From positions 55,122 to 119,121 of the forward strand of contig NZ_JBHSHY010000016.1 of the NCBI RefSeq assembly GCF_042653205.1: DNA of 64,000 bases, given 5' to 3'. The DNA is from Paenibacillus_Z sp042653205 (lineage in GTDB: Bacteria > Bacillota > Bacilli > Paenibacillales > Paenibacillaceae). The notes under the pieces are model-generated. The model was not told where the DNA came from and searched no databases. It was given only the letters and a program-made list of their open reading frames with translations. The translations under genes were made by a program, and so were the position numbers. Shown one piece after another: positions 16,622-25,669 of this stretch. Each line of letters starts with the position of its first letter. The stretch's first letter is position 1.

Positions 16622-18295
16622 TTAGTCCCGCATCGGAATCCGGACGCCGTGCTTCTCCGCGCTCTCGACGGCTTCGTCGTAGCCCGCGTCGGCGTGGCGG
16701 ATGATGCCCATGCCGGGATCCGTCGTCAGCACGCGGCGCAGCCGTTCGGCCGCTTCGTCCGACCCGTCCGCGACGACGACCATGCCCGCGTGGAGCGAGT
16801 AGCCCATGCCGACGCCGCCGCCGTGGTGGACGGATACCCAGGAGGCTCCGGCCGAGGCGTTGACGAGCGCGTTCAGGATCGCCCAGTCGCCGACCGCGTC
16901 GGAGCCGTCCTTCATCGCCTCCGTCTCCCGGTTCGGCGAAGCCACGGAGCCGCAGTCCAGGTGATCGCGGCCGATGACGACCGGCGCGCGCAGCTCGCCG
17001 CGCTTCACCAGGTCGTTCAGCGCGAGGCCAAATCGCTCGCGCTCGCCGTAGCCGAGCCAGCAGATGCGCGCCGGCAGCCCCTGGAACGCGACGCGGTCGC
17101 GTGCCATCTCGATCCAGCGCCGAAGCCGGACGTTCTCCGGAAAGAGCGCGACGACGAGCTCGTCGGTCTTGCGGATATCATCCGGATCGCCGGACAGCGC
17201 CGCCCAGCGAAACGGGCCCTTGCCTTCGCAGAAGAGCGACCGGATGTACGCCGGCACGAAGCCCGGGATGTCGAACGCGTCCGTCACACCTTCGTCGAAC
17301 GCGGCTTGGCGGATGTTGTTGCCGTAGTCGAACACGACGCTGCCCGCCTTCCGGAAGCCGAGCATCGCCCGCACCTGGTCCGCCATGCCGGCTTTCGCGA
17401 GCCGAACGTACCGGTCCGGCTCGCTTGCCCGCAGCCCGGCCGCTTCCTCGGGCGTCAAGCCGGCCGGAATGTACCCGTTCAGCGGATCGTGCGCGGACGT
17501 CTGGTCCGTCACGAAGTCCGGCTTCGCGCCGCGGCGCGCGAGCTCCGGATAGATCTCCGCCGCGTTCCCGAGCAGGCCGACGGCGAGCGGCAGTCCCGTC
17601 GCAACCGCTTCGCCCGCCAGCGCCATCGCCTCGTCCAGCGACTCCGCGAGCACGTCGCAGTACCGCGTCTGGATGCGGCGCTCGATGCGGGCGCGGTCGG
17701 CTTCGACGGCGATGACGACGCCGTCGTTCATCGTGACCGCGAGCGGCTGCGCGCCGCCCATGCCTCCGAGGCCCGCCGTCAGCGTCAGCGTGCCCCGCAG
17801 CGTGCCGCCGCGATGCCGGCGGGCGGCTTCGGCGAACGTTTCGTACGTCCCTTGCAGAATCCCTTGCGTCCCGATGTAGATCCAGCTGCCCGCGGTCATT
17901 TGGCCGTACATCATCAGCCCCTTGCGGTCCAGCTCGCGGAAATGCTCCCACGTCGCCCATTTCGGCACGAGCACGGAATTCGCCAGCAGGACGCGCGGCG
18001 CGCGCTCGTGCGTCCGGAAGACGCCGACCGGCTTGCCGGATTGGATCAGCAGCGTCTCGTCGTTCTCCAGCCGCCGCAGCTCGCGCACGATGGCGTCGAA
18101 CGCGGGCCAGCTGCGCGCGGCTTTGCCGGTGCCGCCGTAGACGACCAGCTCCTCCGGCCGCTCGGCGACCTCGGGGTCGAGATTGTTCATCAGCATGCGA
18201 AGGGCGGCTTCCTGCCCCCAGCCCTTGCAGGATCTGTCACTTCCGCGCGGGGCGCGGACCAGGCGATGCGAACCGTTGCCGTGAAGCTCCGTCAT
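16622..18295 (-). CDS. hutU: urocanate hydratase
   Basis: Converts urocanate to 4-imidazolone-5-propionate using tightly bound NAD+. The 557-residue length is exactly that of known urocanases. Diagnostic segments are YGGTGKAARSW, QTSAHDPLNGYIPAG, FVPAYIRSLFCEGKGPFRW, the signature FQGLPARICWLGYGER and VHHGGGVGMGYS. ATG follows GGGGAGGATACCGCC. It is 52 bases downstream of hutH. Confidence 0.98.
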   Translation of the reverse strand: MTELHGNGSHRLVRAPRGSDRSCKGWGQEAALRMLMNNLDPEVAERPEELVVYGGTGKAARSWPAFDAIVRELRRLENDETLLIQSGKPVGVFRTHERAPRVLLANSVLVPKWATWEHFRELDRKGLMMYGQMTAGSWIYIGTQGILQGTYETFAEAARRHRGGTLRGTLTLTAGLGGMGGAQPLAVTMNDGVVIAVEADRARIERRIQTRYCDVLAESLDEAMALAGEAVATGLPLAVGLLGNAAEIYPELARRGAKPDFVTDQTSAHDPLNGYIPAGLTPEEAAGLRASEPDRYVRLAKAGMADQVRAMLGFRKAGSVVFDYGNNIRQAAFDEGVTDAFDIPGFVPAYIRSLFCEGKGPFRWAALSGDPDDIRKTDELVVALFPENVRLRRWIEMARDRVAFQGLPARICWLGYGERERFGLALNDLVKRGELRAPVVIGRDHLDCGSVASPNRETEAMKDGSDAVGDWAILNALVNASAGASWVSVHHGGGVGMGYSLHAGMVVVADGSDEAAERLRRVLTTDPGMGIIRHADAGYDEAVESAEKHGVRIPMRD

Positions 18296-18347
18296 GGCGG
18301 TATCCTCCCCTGAACGTAGTCGGTGACGCGTCGTTATTCGTTACGCA

Positions 18348-19877
18348 TTAATAGAGCGGTCCGGTCACGGCCTCCACCGCGCCCAGCCATTCGCCGGACA
18401 ATAGCGCGGCCGAGACGCGTTCGATCTCCCCGGTAAGCGAGCGGTCTTCCGTGACCGGCTTCACCGCTTCGCGCAGCCGGTCGTACAGCGCGCGGGTCGC
18501 GGGCGCCAAGCCGTCCGGGCCGAGCAGTTCGGCGGCTTCGGCCGCGCAGATCAGCTCCACCGCCAGCACCTTCGCCGCATTGGCGACGACCTGCGCCGCG
18601 TGCCGGGCGGACGTCGTGCCCATGGAGACGTGGTCCTCCTGATTCGCCGACGACGGAATGGAATCGACGCTCGCGGGATGCGCGAGCACTTTGTTCTCCG
18701 AGACGAGCGAGGCGCTGACGTACTGCGTGATCATAAGCCCTGAGCCAAGACCAGGGTCGCGGCTCAGAAACGCCGGCAGTCCCCCGGACAGCGCCGGGTT
18801 GACGAGCCGCTCTGTGCGGCGCTCGGCGATGTTCGCGAGCTCGCTCACGCCGATCTTAAGCAGGTCCATGGCGAAGGCGATCGGCTGCCCGTGAAAATTG
18901 CCCCCGGAGATGACCTTGCCGTCCGCGAGGAACAAGAGCGGATTGTCCGTCGCGGCGTTGATCTCGATGCTCAGCTTGCCGCGCGCGTAGTCCAGCGCTT
19001 GGCGGGTCGCGCCGTGCACCTGCGGCAGACAGCGAAGCGAGTACGCGTCCTGGACGCGGAGCTCGCCCTGCCGCGTGGTCCAGGCGCTGCCCCGCAGCAG
19101 CGCGCGGAGATTGCGCGCCACGCCGATCTGCTCGGGATACGGCCGCGCGAGCTGCACCTCCTCCGCGAACGCGTCCGGGATCCCGCGCAAGCCTTCCACG
19201 GTCAGCGCGGCGATGACATCCGCGATCCGCGCGAGGCGCTGCGCCTTGACGTAGGTCAGCGTGCCGATGGCCGTCATGATCTGCGTGCCGTTGATGAGCG
19301 CCAGCCCTTCCTTCGCCTGCAGGGCGATCGGCCGCAGCCCTGCCTTCGCCAGCGCCGCCGCCCCCGGCAGCCGCTCGCCCCGGTAGAAGGCTTCGCCTTC
19401 GCCCATAAGGACGAGCGCGACGTGCGACAACGGCGCCAGGTCGCCGCTCGCGCCGAGCGAGCCCTGCTCGGGCACGACCGGCAGCACGTCATGGTTGAGG
19501 CAGTCGATCAGCAGCTGCAGCGTCTCCGGGCGAATGCCGGAGTACCCCTTCGCCAGCGCGTTCGCACGCAGCAGCATGATCGCCCGCACGGCATCCGCCG
19601 GCAGCGGCTGCCCTACGGCGCACGCATGGCTGCGGATCAGATTGATTTGCAGCCGCGCCGTATCTTGACTAGATATATGCACGTCGCTGAATTTGCCGAA
19701 CCCCGTGCTGACGCCGTACACGATTTCTCCCGCGGCGACGAGATCCTCCACCATCTTCCGGCTGTCGCGCACGCGCGCCTCCGCTTCGCCGCCGAGCGCG
19801 AACTTCGCGCCGCCCGCCGCGGCCGCCGCAACCGCCTCCGGGGTCAATCCTTGGCCGTCCACGATCACCGTCTTCAT
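18348..19877 (-). CDS. hutH: histidine ammonia-lyase
   Basis: First step of histidine catabolism: non-oxidative deamination to trans-urocanate. The 509-residue protein has the Ala-Ser-Gly triad (143-145, in GASGDLAPLSH) that cyclises to the MIO electrophile, and Tyr54 in YGVSTGFG. The start MKTVIVD follows GAGAGGGGTGCCAGC. It opens the hutHUIG operon. No hutP, hutR or histidine permease is adjacent. A 19-bp hairpin lies 70 bases upstream and may regulate read-through. Confidence 0.98.
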   Translation of the reverse strand: MKTVIVDGQGLTPEAVAAAAAGGAKFALGGEAEARVRDSRKMVEDLVAAGEIVYGVSTGFGKFSDVHISSQDTARLQINLIRSHACAVGQPLPADAVRAIMLLRANALAKGYSGIRPETLQLLIDCLNHDVLPVVPEQGSLGASGDLAPLSHVALVLMGEGEAFYRGERLPGAAALAKAGLRPIALQAKEGLALINGTQIMTAIGTLTYVKAQRLARIADVIAALTVEGLRGIPDAFAEEVQLARPYPEQIGVARNLRALLRGSAWTTRQGELRVQDAYSLRCLPQVHGATRQALDYARGKLSIEINAATDNPLLFLADGKVISGGNFHGQPIAFAMDLLKIGVSELANIAERRTERLVNPALSGGLPAFLSRDPGLGSGLMITQYVSASLVSENKVLAHPASVDSIPSSANQEDHVSMGTTSARHAAQVVANAAKVLAVELICAAEAAELLGPDGLAPATRALYDRLREAVKPVTEDRSLTGEIERVSAALLSGEWLGAVEAVTGPLY

Positions 19878-20274
19878 GCTGGCACCCCTCTCATGTTGTT
19901 GGACCGTTTGCATTCCCGTTTATCCCCTTTCTTGCTTTAACATAAGAAAGGGACCGCGCGGAAGCTGTTCGCTTCCACGCGGTCCCTTTTTGCAAGGGCT
20001 ATGCGATTGTCCCGTATCAAGCTTTCGCTCTATGTTCATCGCGCCCCACCCGTTTCGAGTATGGATGTTAATGCTGCTCTTCATTGTCACACGCCGCCCG
20101 GATCGCTGTCAATGGGGATTCGCGGAGGGGCTGGCCCGCTCGGCCGGATTCGGACAGGTCCGTTCCAGACGATTCGGCATCCGGGCGGCCCTGCGGCGCG
20201 TTCACCAACGGGGGGCCAGATCATACATTGTAGGGTCAATGCCTATCAAACCATAGACAAGGAGCGTGCCACCG
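19878..20274. other. 397-base divergent intergenic region between hutH and an HbpS-like gene
   Basis: Contains the large hairpin at 19947-19989 and no convincing gene. I found no confident sigma-A promoter by eye; several -35 or -10 halves occur without a good partner. Confidence 0.5.
19947..19989 (-). promoter_or_regulatory. 19-bp hairpin in the hutH leader, candidate attenuator
   Basis: AAAGGGACCGCG-GGAAGC pairs with GCTTCC-CGCGGTCCCTTT with one mismatch and a five-base loop. On the minus strand TTTCTTAT follows, a modest T-tract. The gene on its far side runs away on the plus strand, so the hairpin does not end an upstream minus-strand gene. Attenuation of hutH is therefore plausible. Confidence 0.55.
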
Positions 20275-20724
20275 GTGAAACTGACGCTGGAAGCGGCGAA
20301 GCGCATGCTGAACGAAGCGGAGCGCAAAGCGAAGGAGCTCGGCATTCTCGAAAATATCGCGATCGTGGACGACGGCGGCAATCTGCTCGCGTTCCATCGC
20401 ATGGACCGGGCGCGAATCGCCGGCATCCAGATCGCCATCGATAAGGCGTGGACGGCACTGGCCATGCAGACGCCGACGGCCGCGCTGAACGAGACGGCCG
20501 TGCCGAACGGTCCGCTATACGGCATCAACACGACCAATCAGGGCCGAATCGTCATCCTGAAGGGCGGCGTGCCGCTCGTCATGAACGGCGAGCTGCTGGG
20601 CGCGATCGGCGTCAGCGGCAGCTCGGGCGACAACGACGTGCTGGTCGCGCAGGCCGCAGCCGCGCTGCTGCAACAGACGCCGCTCGCGCGGATCGGACGG
20701 TCCGCGCTTGCCGGACCCCTCTAA
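20275..20724 (+). CDS. HbpS/GlcG-family heme-binding-like protein
   Basis: A 149-residue cytosolic protein of the GlcG/HbpS (DUF336) fold. Typical blocks are LTLEAAKRMLNEAERKA, IVDDGGNLLAFHRMD, the substrate-facing AIDKAWTA, and GGVPLVMNGELLGAIGVSG. Members bind heme or small carbonyl compounds, and many are of unknown role. The start is a GTG at 20275 with GGAG ten bases upstream; an earlier GTG at 20266 is too close to that site. It stands alone and diverges from the hut operon. Confidence 0.85.
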   Translation: MKLTLEAAKRMLNEAERKAKELGILENIAIVDDGGNLLAFHRMDRARIAGIQIAIDKAWTALAMQTPTAALNETAVPNGPLYGINTTNQGRIVILKGGVPLVMNGELLGAIGVSGSSGDNDVLVAQAAAALLQQTPLARIGRSALAGPL

Positions 20725-20762
20725 GCGCAGCGCCCGGTCGGCTGTCTATCGACCGCCGCGTC

Positions 20763-21551
20763 TTAGCCTAAGTACACGCCGATCGCGGCATCGGCGCTGA
20801 ACCCGATCGCCCGGTACACGCCTTCGCCCATCCGGCTCGATTGGAGCACGGCAAGCTGCGCGCCGGAGGCCTGTGCCTCGCGCAGGGCATGCGCTGTCAA
20901 CGCGGATCCGAGGCCTCTGCGCCGGTAGTCCGCAAGCGTGGCCACGTTGTAGATGCCGACCGTCTCCCCGTCCCGGACCGCGGTCGCGATCGCGGCGAGC
21001 TGGCCGTCCACGAAGCCGGCGTAATGCCGGAAGGCGGGATTCCCGCCGATGGCGGCCGCTTCGTTGATCCGGACAAGCACGTCGGCGGCTTCTCCCTGAA
21101 ATCCGAATATGGGCGGTACGATCTGCCGAAACCACGCCATCTCCGCTTGCGTGCGGACCGGCCGGACCGTGAAGCCGGGGATCGCCGGCTCCTCGTGTGT
21201 CCACCCGGTCAGGGAAAGCGACATGCCCGATACCTCGTCGACCTTGTTCAGCCCGTGCGCCGCCAAAGCCTTCGTCAAACCTGCGGCGCCGGCGTCGTGC
21301 TCCCAGGTCAGCCACGTGAACGGAACCTTGCGCGTCCGGTAGCGCTCCGCGATGCATCCGACGTCGCCCTGTACATCTTCGGACGCGGCCGCCGAATAGG
21401 CGATGACGCGGTTGTATACGGGATGCGGCAAATCCGATTCGTATCGGATCACCCGCGGCGTCCGCTCGAACACGATTCGAGGGCAGACGCCGCTCATATG
21501 TTCCCGCATGACGATCATGTTATGCTTAATGCGTTCTTGGATGCTAGTCAT
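20763..21551 (-). CDS. GNAT-family N-acetyltransferase
   Basis: A 262-residue protein with a C-terminal acetyl-CoA-binding GNAT domain: IATAVRDGETVGIYNVATLA, then DYRRRGLGSALTAHAL (the RRxGxG/A pyrophosphate loop), then LQSSRMGEGVYRAIGF. The N-terminal half (about 1-120) is of the kind seen in two-domain GNAT proteins. The start MTSIQ follows GAGGTTGAAC. The acceptor substrate is unknown. It is convergent with the HbpS-like gene. Confidence 0.85.
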   Translation of the reverse strand: MTSIQERIKHNMIVMREHMSGVCPRIVFERTPRVIRYESDLPHPVYNRVIAYSAAASEDVQGDVGCIAERYRTRKVPFTWLTWEHDAGAAGLTKALAAHGLNKVDEVSGMSLSLTGWTHEEPAIPGFTVRPVRTQAEMAWFRQIVPPIFGFQGEAADVLVRINEAAAIGGNPAFRHYAGFVDGQLAAIATAVRDGETVGIYNVATLADYRRRGLGSALTAHALREAQASGAQLAVLQSSRMGEGVYRAIGFSADAAIGVYLG

Positions 21552-21732
21552 GTTCAACCTCATTCTTTAGAATCGCCGCCGTCGGCGCTTCCTCAGAAGC
21601 CTCAATGGCGGCGCAAAGCCGTTAGCCTTCGACGGGCTCGCGGATGCGCGAAACGCGCGTCCGCTTAACTCAGCTATCGTACCATGGGAAGGCGGCGAAA
21701 TGTACCCCCGTACCGTATGCGCGCACAAGAAA

Positions 21733-21758
21733 AACCTTGAAGGAGATCCTTCAAGGTT
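21733..21758 (-). terminator. rho-independent terminator of the ger operon
   Basis: AACCTTGAAGG pairs perfectly with CCTTCAAGGTT around AGAT. On the minus strand TTTTTCTTG follows. It lies about 40 bases after the stop of the permease-type germination gene. Confidence 0.88.
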
Positions 21759-21799
21759 CAGGTTTTGCCCAGGTTTCTTTCAGATTTCCCCAGGTTCTC

Positions 21800-22888
21800 C
21801 TAACCTGCGACCGTCCGCCCTCTTGCGAGACTGACGAGCAATAGCAGCATCGGGAAGGCGACGATGAAGATCGGGAAAATATACGGAATCCAGACCCATT
21901 TCGCATAGTCCAACATCCCGAACACATTCGAGGGGATCAAGGAAATGCCGAAAATGACGAGCGCCGCGAAACCGATCATGATTCGCCAATTCTGCACGCC
22001 GAACAACTGCGCGGTGCCGTAGCTGTTGATGAACAGATAGATGGCCAGCTTCACGAATACGCTGAAAATCCAGATGAACATGATCCACACGTCCATGTTT
22101 TGGACGAATTCCAGGTAGTTGATGAAGCGAACCATGCTGAAGTACGGAAAGACCAAAGTGGACCCGATGTTCGTTCCGAAGGTCATGATCACCATGACGG
22201 ACGTCACGACGGCGATCAGCGACGGTACGCAGATCGCGAGCAGCGCCGGCTTCAGCATGTTCTTCGCGTCGGCGATAAACGGCGTCAGCATCATGATCAT
22301 CATGGACTCGCCGAGGAACGACGCGTTCACGAGCGCCCCTTTCAGAATGGACAGCGCCCCGGAATCCGCGTAGACGGGGAACAGCAGCGAGACGTGCAAG
22401 TTGGTGAGGTTCAAGCCGAACGTCACGAGAATGCCCGCCAGGAGCAGCGGACCGGCCATCTCGCTGAAGCGGGCAATTGCCTCGACGCTTCCGGCGAAAT
22501 TGATGTACGTCATGGCGGCGACCATCAGGAACGCGATGAGCCAGATCGGCGTGTCGTGAAAGAGGTACTGCTTGACGAACAAGGAAAAGATGCGCAAAAT
22601 ATCCGCGGACACCGAGAACCACACCGCGATGTAGAGCGCGCCGATCAGCCAGCCGAGCCATCGCCCGACGAGCCGCTGCGCGAATTCCACGAGCGTAAGC
22701 GAAGCATGCCTCCGGCTGACGAGGATCAAGATCAGCGTCACGAACAGCCCGATGACGCCGGCGATCAACAGGGATATCCAGGCGTCCTGCCTGGCCGTCT
22801 CGATCGTCGGCGCCACGGTCAGCCAGATGCTCATCGAGATTTCCAGCGTCGTGAACATCCAAAACAACTGCCAAGGCGAAATTTTCAT
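21800..22888 (-). CDS. spore germination protein, GerAB/GerKB permease family
   Basis: B subunit of a nutrient germinant receptor in the inner spore membrane. The 362-residue protein starts MKISPWQLFWMFTTLEISMS and has about ten membrane segments of the APC-type amino-acid permease fold (GerAB, Pfam Spore_permease). It overlaps the C-subunit gene by ATGA, with AGGAG upstream, which indicates translational coupling. A terminator follows. The longer reading frame to 23347 is just the C-subunit gene in another phase. Confidence 0.95.
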   Translation of the reverse strand: MKISPWQLFWMFTTLEISMSIWLTVAPTIETARQDAWISLLIAGVIGLFVTLILILVSRRHASLTLVEFAQRLVGRWLGWLIGALYIAVWFSVSADILRIFSLFVKQYLFHDTPIWLIAFLMVAAMTYINFAGSVEAIARFSEMAGPLLLAGILVTFGLNLTNLHVSLLFPVYADSGALSILKGALVNASFLGESMMIMMLTPFIADAKNMLKPALLAICVPSLIAVVTSVMVIMTFGTNIGSTLVFPYFSMVRFINYLEFVQNMDVWIMFIWIFSVFVKLAIYLFINSYGTAQLFGVQNWRIMIGFAALVIFGISLIPSNVFGMLDYAKWVWIPYIFPIFIVAFPMLLLLVSLARGRTVAG

Positions 22889-24045
22889 GCGCGGTCTCCT
22901 ATTCCCGGGATGCGCTTGCCGATCCCGCCCGTGTTCTGGATCTTCAGCTTCACCGTGACCGATACCTCGACGGTCGGGAACAGCTGATCCCACTTGTCCC
23001 GGAGTTTCTTCCACTGGTACGGGTGCTCGCGGTGGATTTCTTCGCCGATCCCGAACACGTCCTGCCCGTACTGCCGCTGCACCTTCTTGATCGTGGCTTC
23101 GACCTGCTTGGCTTTCATGGCGTTCAGCTTGCGTTCGAGCGGAATGCGTTCGGAGGAGGCGGAGATATCGATATTCGTATTGTTTTCGAGCACTCTTCCC
23201 GTCCCCTCCAGCTTGACGTAGGCTTTCAGCCGGTTGCCGTCGATTTCGGTGCGAACGGTCTTTTTCAGGTTGGATTCGTACAGCGAGACGGTGCCGCCCC
23301 CCGTTTCCTCCGTCAGGAATTGATTTTTCAGCACGCCCTTGACCCAAAACAATTCCAAGGACTCGCGGCCGGTCACTTTCCCGACCATCTGCAGCTGCCG
23401 GTTAAAGATCGCGACGGACTTCACTTCGAGGATTTCGTTCTTCTCCCGCTCGTTCTTCGGCGGGATCTCGACCATCGGCATGGAGGGCCGGATGCCGTCC
23501 CGGCCCACGTCCAGCAGGACGTCTCTTAAGGCGGTATCGCCCAAGCGGCAAAACCGGTCCTGATCGACGGCCACGATCGCCGAGAACGGGTTGAACGGAC
23601 TGTTGATCTCGAGTACGTCCCGTCCCTCGCCGTTATTCACGACGAAGATGTCCGTGCGCATTCGCGTATCGGTATTGCGCGTGAATTGATCCATCAGGTC
23701 GATGATCCCCTTGCGCGCGAGCCGTTCGCCGATGAAGATGGACCTGCGGTGCCCGAGGAAGATTCTGCGGGGCAGCTTGTCCTGGACCTGCTGCTCCAGG
23801 TCGACGATCGACGAGCCCGACGCGGTGATGACGATATTGGCCCGCTGCCCGCCGCCTGCCCCCTCGCCCGTGCTCTTGAACCCGGCGGGCACGGCGATCT
23901 GCGCGCTCTTCTTCACTTTCCCGTCCTCCGATAAGTCCAGCCCCGTGCCGATCCAGAATGCGTAATCGTTGATCTCGTTGCGGTCCCAGCAGCCGGAGAG
24001 GCAGAGCAGGACGGCCAGGCAGCCTGCCGCGCGCAGGCAGCTCAT
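22885..24045 (-). CDS. spore germination lipoprotein, GerAC/GerKC family
   Basis: C subunit of the germinant receptor, a 386-residue lipoprotein with the lipobox LSGC (Cys18) followed by WDRNEINDYAFWIGTGLDL, the family hallmark. Later blocks include QDKLPRRIFLGHRRSIFIGE, RTDIFVVNNGEGRDVL and a C-terminal domain (VEATIKKVQRQYGQDVFG, GIGEEIHREHPYQWKKL). The ATG overlaps the stop of the A-subunit gene (ATGA) and its own stop overlaps the B-subunit start. Order A-C-B matches gerK rather than gerA of Bacillus subtilis. Confidence 0.95.
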   Translation of the reverse strand: MSCLRAAGCLAVLLCLSGCWDRNEINDYAFWIGTGLDLSEDGKVKKSAQIAVPAGFKSTGEGAGGGQRANIVITASGSSIVDLEQQVQDKLPRRIFLGHRRSIFIGERLARKGIIDLMDQFTRNTDTRMRTDIFVVNNGEGRDVLEINSPFNPFSAIVAVDQDRFCRLGDTALRDVLLDVGRDGIRPSMPMVEIPPKNEREKNEILEVKSVAIFNRQLQMVGKVTGRESLELFWVKGVLKNQFLTEETGGGTVSLYESNLKKTVRTEIDGNRLKAYVKLEGTGRVLENNTNIDISASSERIPLERKLNAMKAKQVEATIKKVQRQYGQDVFGIGEEIHREHPYQWKKLRDKWDQLFPTVEVSVTVKLKIQNTGGIGKRIPGIGDRA

Positions 24046-25439
24046 GGCTTCCTGGGCGCCGGCGCGAACCGTTTGTTCATCCGCACCAGCGAATCCTTCC
24101 ATATCGTCTTCCCGATGGGCGCGACCGGCTTCAAGTACGGCACGCCGAACGACTTGAGGGTGACCAGATGAATCATGATGAACATGATGCCGATGGCAAC
24201 GCCGTACAGCCCCAGGGACCCGCCCACGATCAGCAGCGGAAACCGCAGGATGCGAAACGGCAGCGCAAGGCTGTAGCTGGGGAAGGCGAAAGACGCGATG
24301 CCGGTGCCGGCCACGATCATGACGATCGGCGCGGAGATGAAGCCCGCTTGAACGGCAGCCTCCCCGATGACCAGCGCGCCGACGATGCTCACGGCCGAAC
24401 CGATCGCCTTGGGCAAGCGAAGTCCCGCTTCCCGCAGCCCCTCGAACATCAGCTCCATGAGCAGCGTTTCGATGACGGTCGGAAACGGAATTCCTTCCCG
24501 GGAGGCCGCGATGCTCAGCATCAGCGCGAGCGGGATCATCTGCGGATGGAACGTCGTCAGCGCGACGTAGATGGAAGGCAGCAAGCAGGACAGCATGGCG
24601 AGCAGCAGCCGCAGCAGCCGAACGGCCGAGACGTAGATGAAGCGCTCGTAATGGTCTTCCGCCGCCTGCAGTCCCGCCCAGAAGGTCATGGGCAGCAGCA
24701 GCGCATTGGGAGAGCCGTCGACGATAATGGCGACCCGGCCGGCCAATAGGCTGGCGCACACGGTGTCCGGGCGCTCCGTGTTCTGGATCTGGGGAAACAG
24801 GGACAGCCTGCGGTCTTCGATGAATTCTTCGATATACCCGGAATCGAGCAGCTGATTCGTGTTCATCGCCTGGAGCCGGCTCCGGACCTCCTGCAGCAGT
24901 CCGGGCTTGACCGCATCTTCGACATATGCCACGACAAAGTCCGTGTTGGTCAGCTCGCCCGCCTGATGCTGCTCGAACTTTAAGCGCGGATGGCTGATTT
25001 TGCGCCGAATCAGACTGAGGTTCGTCTTGAGATCTTCGGTAAAGCCTTCGCGCGGCCCGCGGATGGCGGCTTCGTTGGAGGGCTCGGCGATGGCGCGCTG
25101 CTTGTAGGCGGTCAGCTCCGCCACATAGGCGACCGGCTGGCCGTCCAAAAAAATGGCCGTGCAGCCCTTCAGCACTTTGGCGACGATTTCCGACAGGCGC
25201 GTGACACTCTCGTACTGCCGCAGCCGGTCGACATCGCGGCTGATCATGCAGGCCGATATGATCTGCTCCAATTTGGCCGAATCCGTCAGCTCGTCGATGT
25301 AGACGAGCAAGAGCTCGGAACGGTCCGCGAGCTTCAGCGGCCGGAACACGATATCCGCGCAATGATGAAATATGCGGCGAAGCGCGTCGTGATTGATCCC
25401 GACGCGCTCGTCCACATGCAAGGGAAGGCTCGATTCCAT
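24042..25439 (-). CDS. spore germination protein, GerAA/GerKA family
   Basis: A subunit of the germinant receptor, 465 residues. It has a soluble N-terminal domain (about 1-270) with SGYIEEFIEDRRLSLFPQIQ and TERPDTVCASLLAGRVAIIVDG, then four to five membrane segments in the C-terminal half (RLLLAMLSCLLPSIYVALTT, IGEAAVQAGFISAPIVMIV). The start at MESSLPL follows AAGGTGG. It opens the operon, about 230 bases after the FnIII-protein gene and its terminator. Confidence 0.95.
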   Translation of the reverse strand: MESSLPLHVDERVGINHDALRRIFHHCADIVFRPLKLADRSELLLVYIDELTDSAKLEQIISACMISRDVDRLRQYESVTRLSEIVAKVLKGCTAIFLDGQPVAYVAELTAYKQRAIAEPSNEAAIRGPREGFTEDLKTNLSLIRRKISHPRLKFEQHQAGELTNTDFVVAYVEDAVKPGLLQEVRSRLQAMNTNQLLDSGYIEEFIEDRRLSLFPQIQNTERPDTVCASLLAGRVAIIVDGSPNALLLPMTFWAGLQAAEDHYERFIYVSAVRLLRLLLAMLSCLLPSIYVALTTFHPQMIPLALMLSIAASREGIPFPTVIETLLMELMFEGLREAGLRLPKAIGSAVSIVGALVIGEAAVQAGFISAPIVMIVAGTGIASFAFPSYSLALPFRILRFPLLIVGGSLGLYGVAIGIMFIMIHLVTLKSFGVPYLKPVAPIGKTIWKDSLVRMNKRFAPAPRKP

Positions 25440-25548
25440 GCGGTTTACCACCTTATGCCAGCATCTCTGTACACAGCTTGTTCGGATTGCCGCGGCTTTA
25501 TACCAATCCCGCTCCCGGCCGCGGCGTACCCCGGGCGATCATCGAACG

Positions 25549-25578
25549 AAAAAAAACAGGCCCGTCACGAGGACGGGC
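25549..25578 (-). terminator. rho-independent terminator
   Basis: GCCCGTC pairs with GACGGGC around a five-base loop, and eight Ts follow on the minus strand. It lies 90 bases after the stop of the FnIII-protein gene and separates it from the ger operon. Confidence 0.85.
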
Positions 25579-25669
25579 GCTGCCTGAGGACAAGCGATGC
25601 ATGGCCGCGAACGGCCCGAATCGGCTTACGGGTTACGGATGGAGATCCCCGGGTTTCAGGAGGCTTTCC

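Noticed and set aside
14341..18313. Long plus-strand frames (744 and 728 codons) opposite hutG, hutI and hutU
   Set aside because: The minus-strand genes have all catalytic motifs; the plus-strand frames show none and overlap one another.
21800..23347. 515-codon frame for the spore permease
   Set aside because: The first 150 codons are the GerAC gene read out of phase; the permease starts at 22888.
22885..25362. 825-codon minus-strand frame as one protein
   Set aside because: Its first half is GerAA in the wrong phase; only the last 386 codons (from 24045) are the GerAC lipoprotein.
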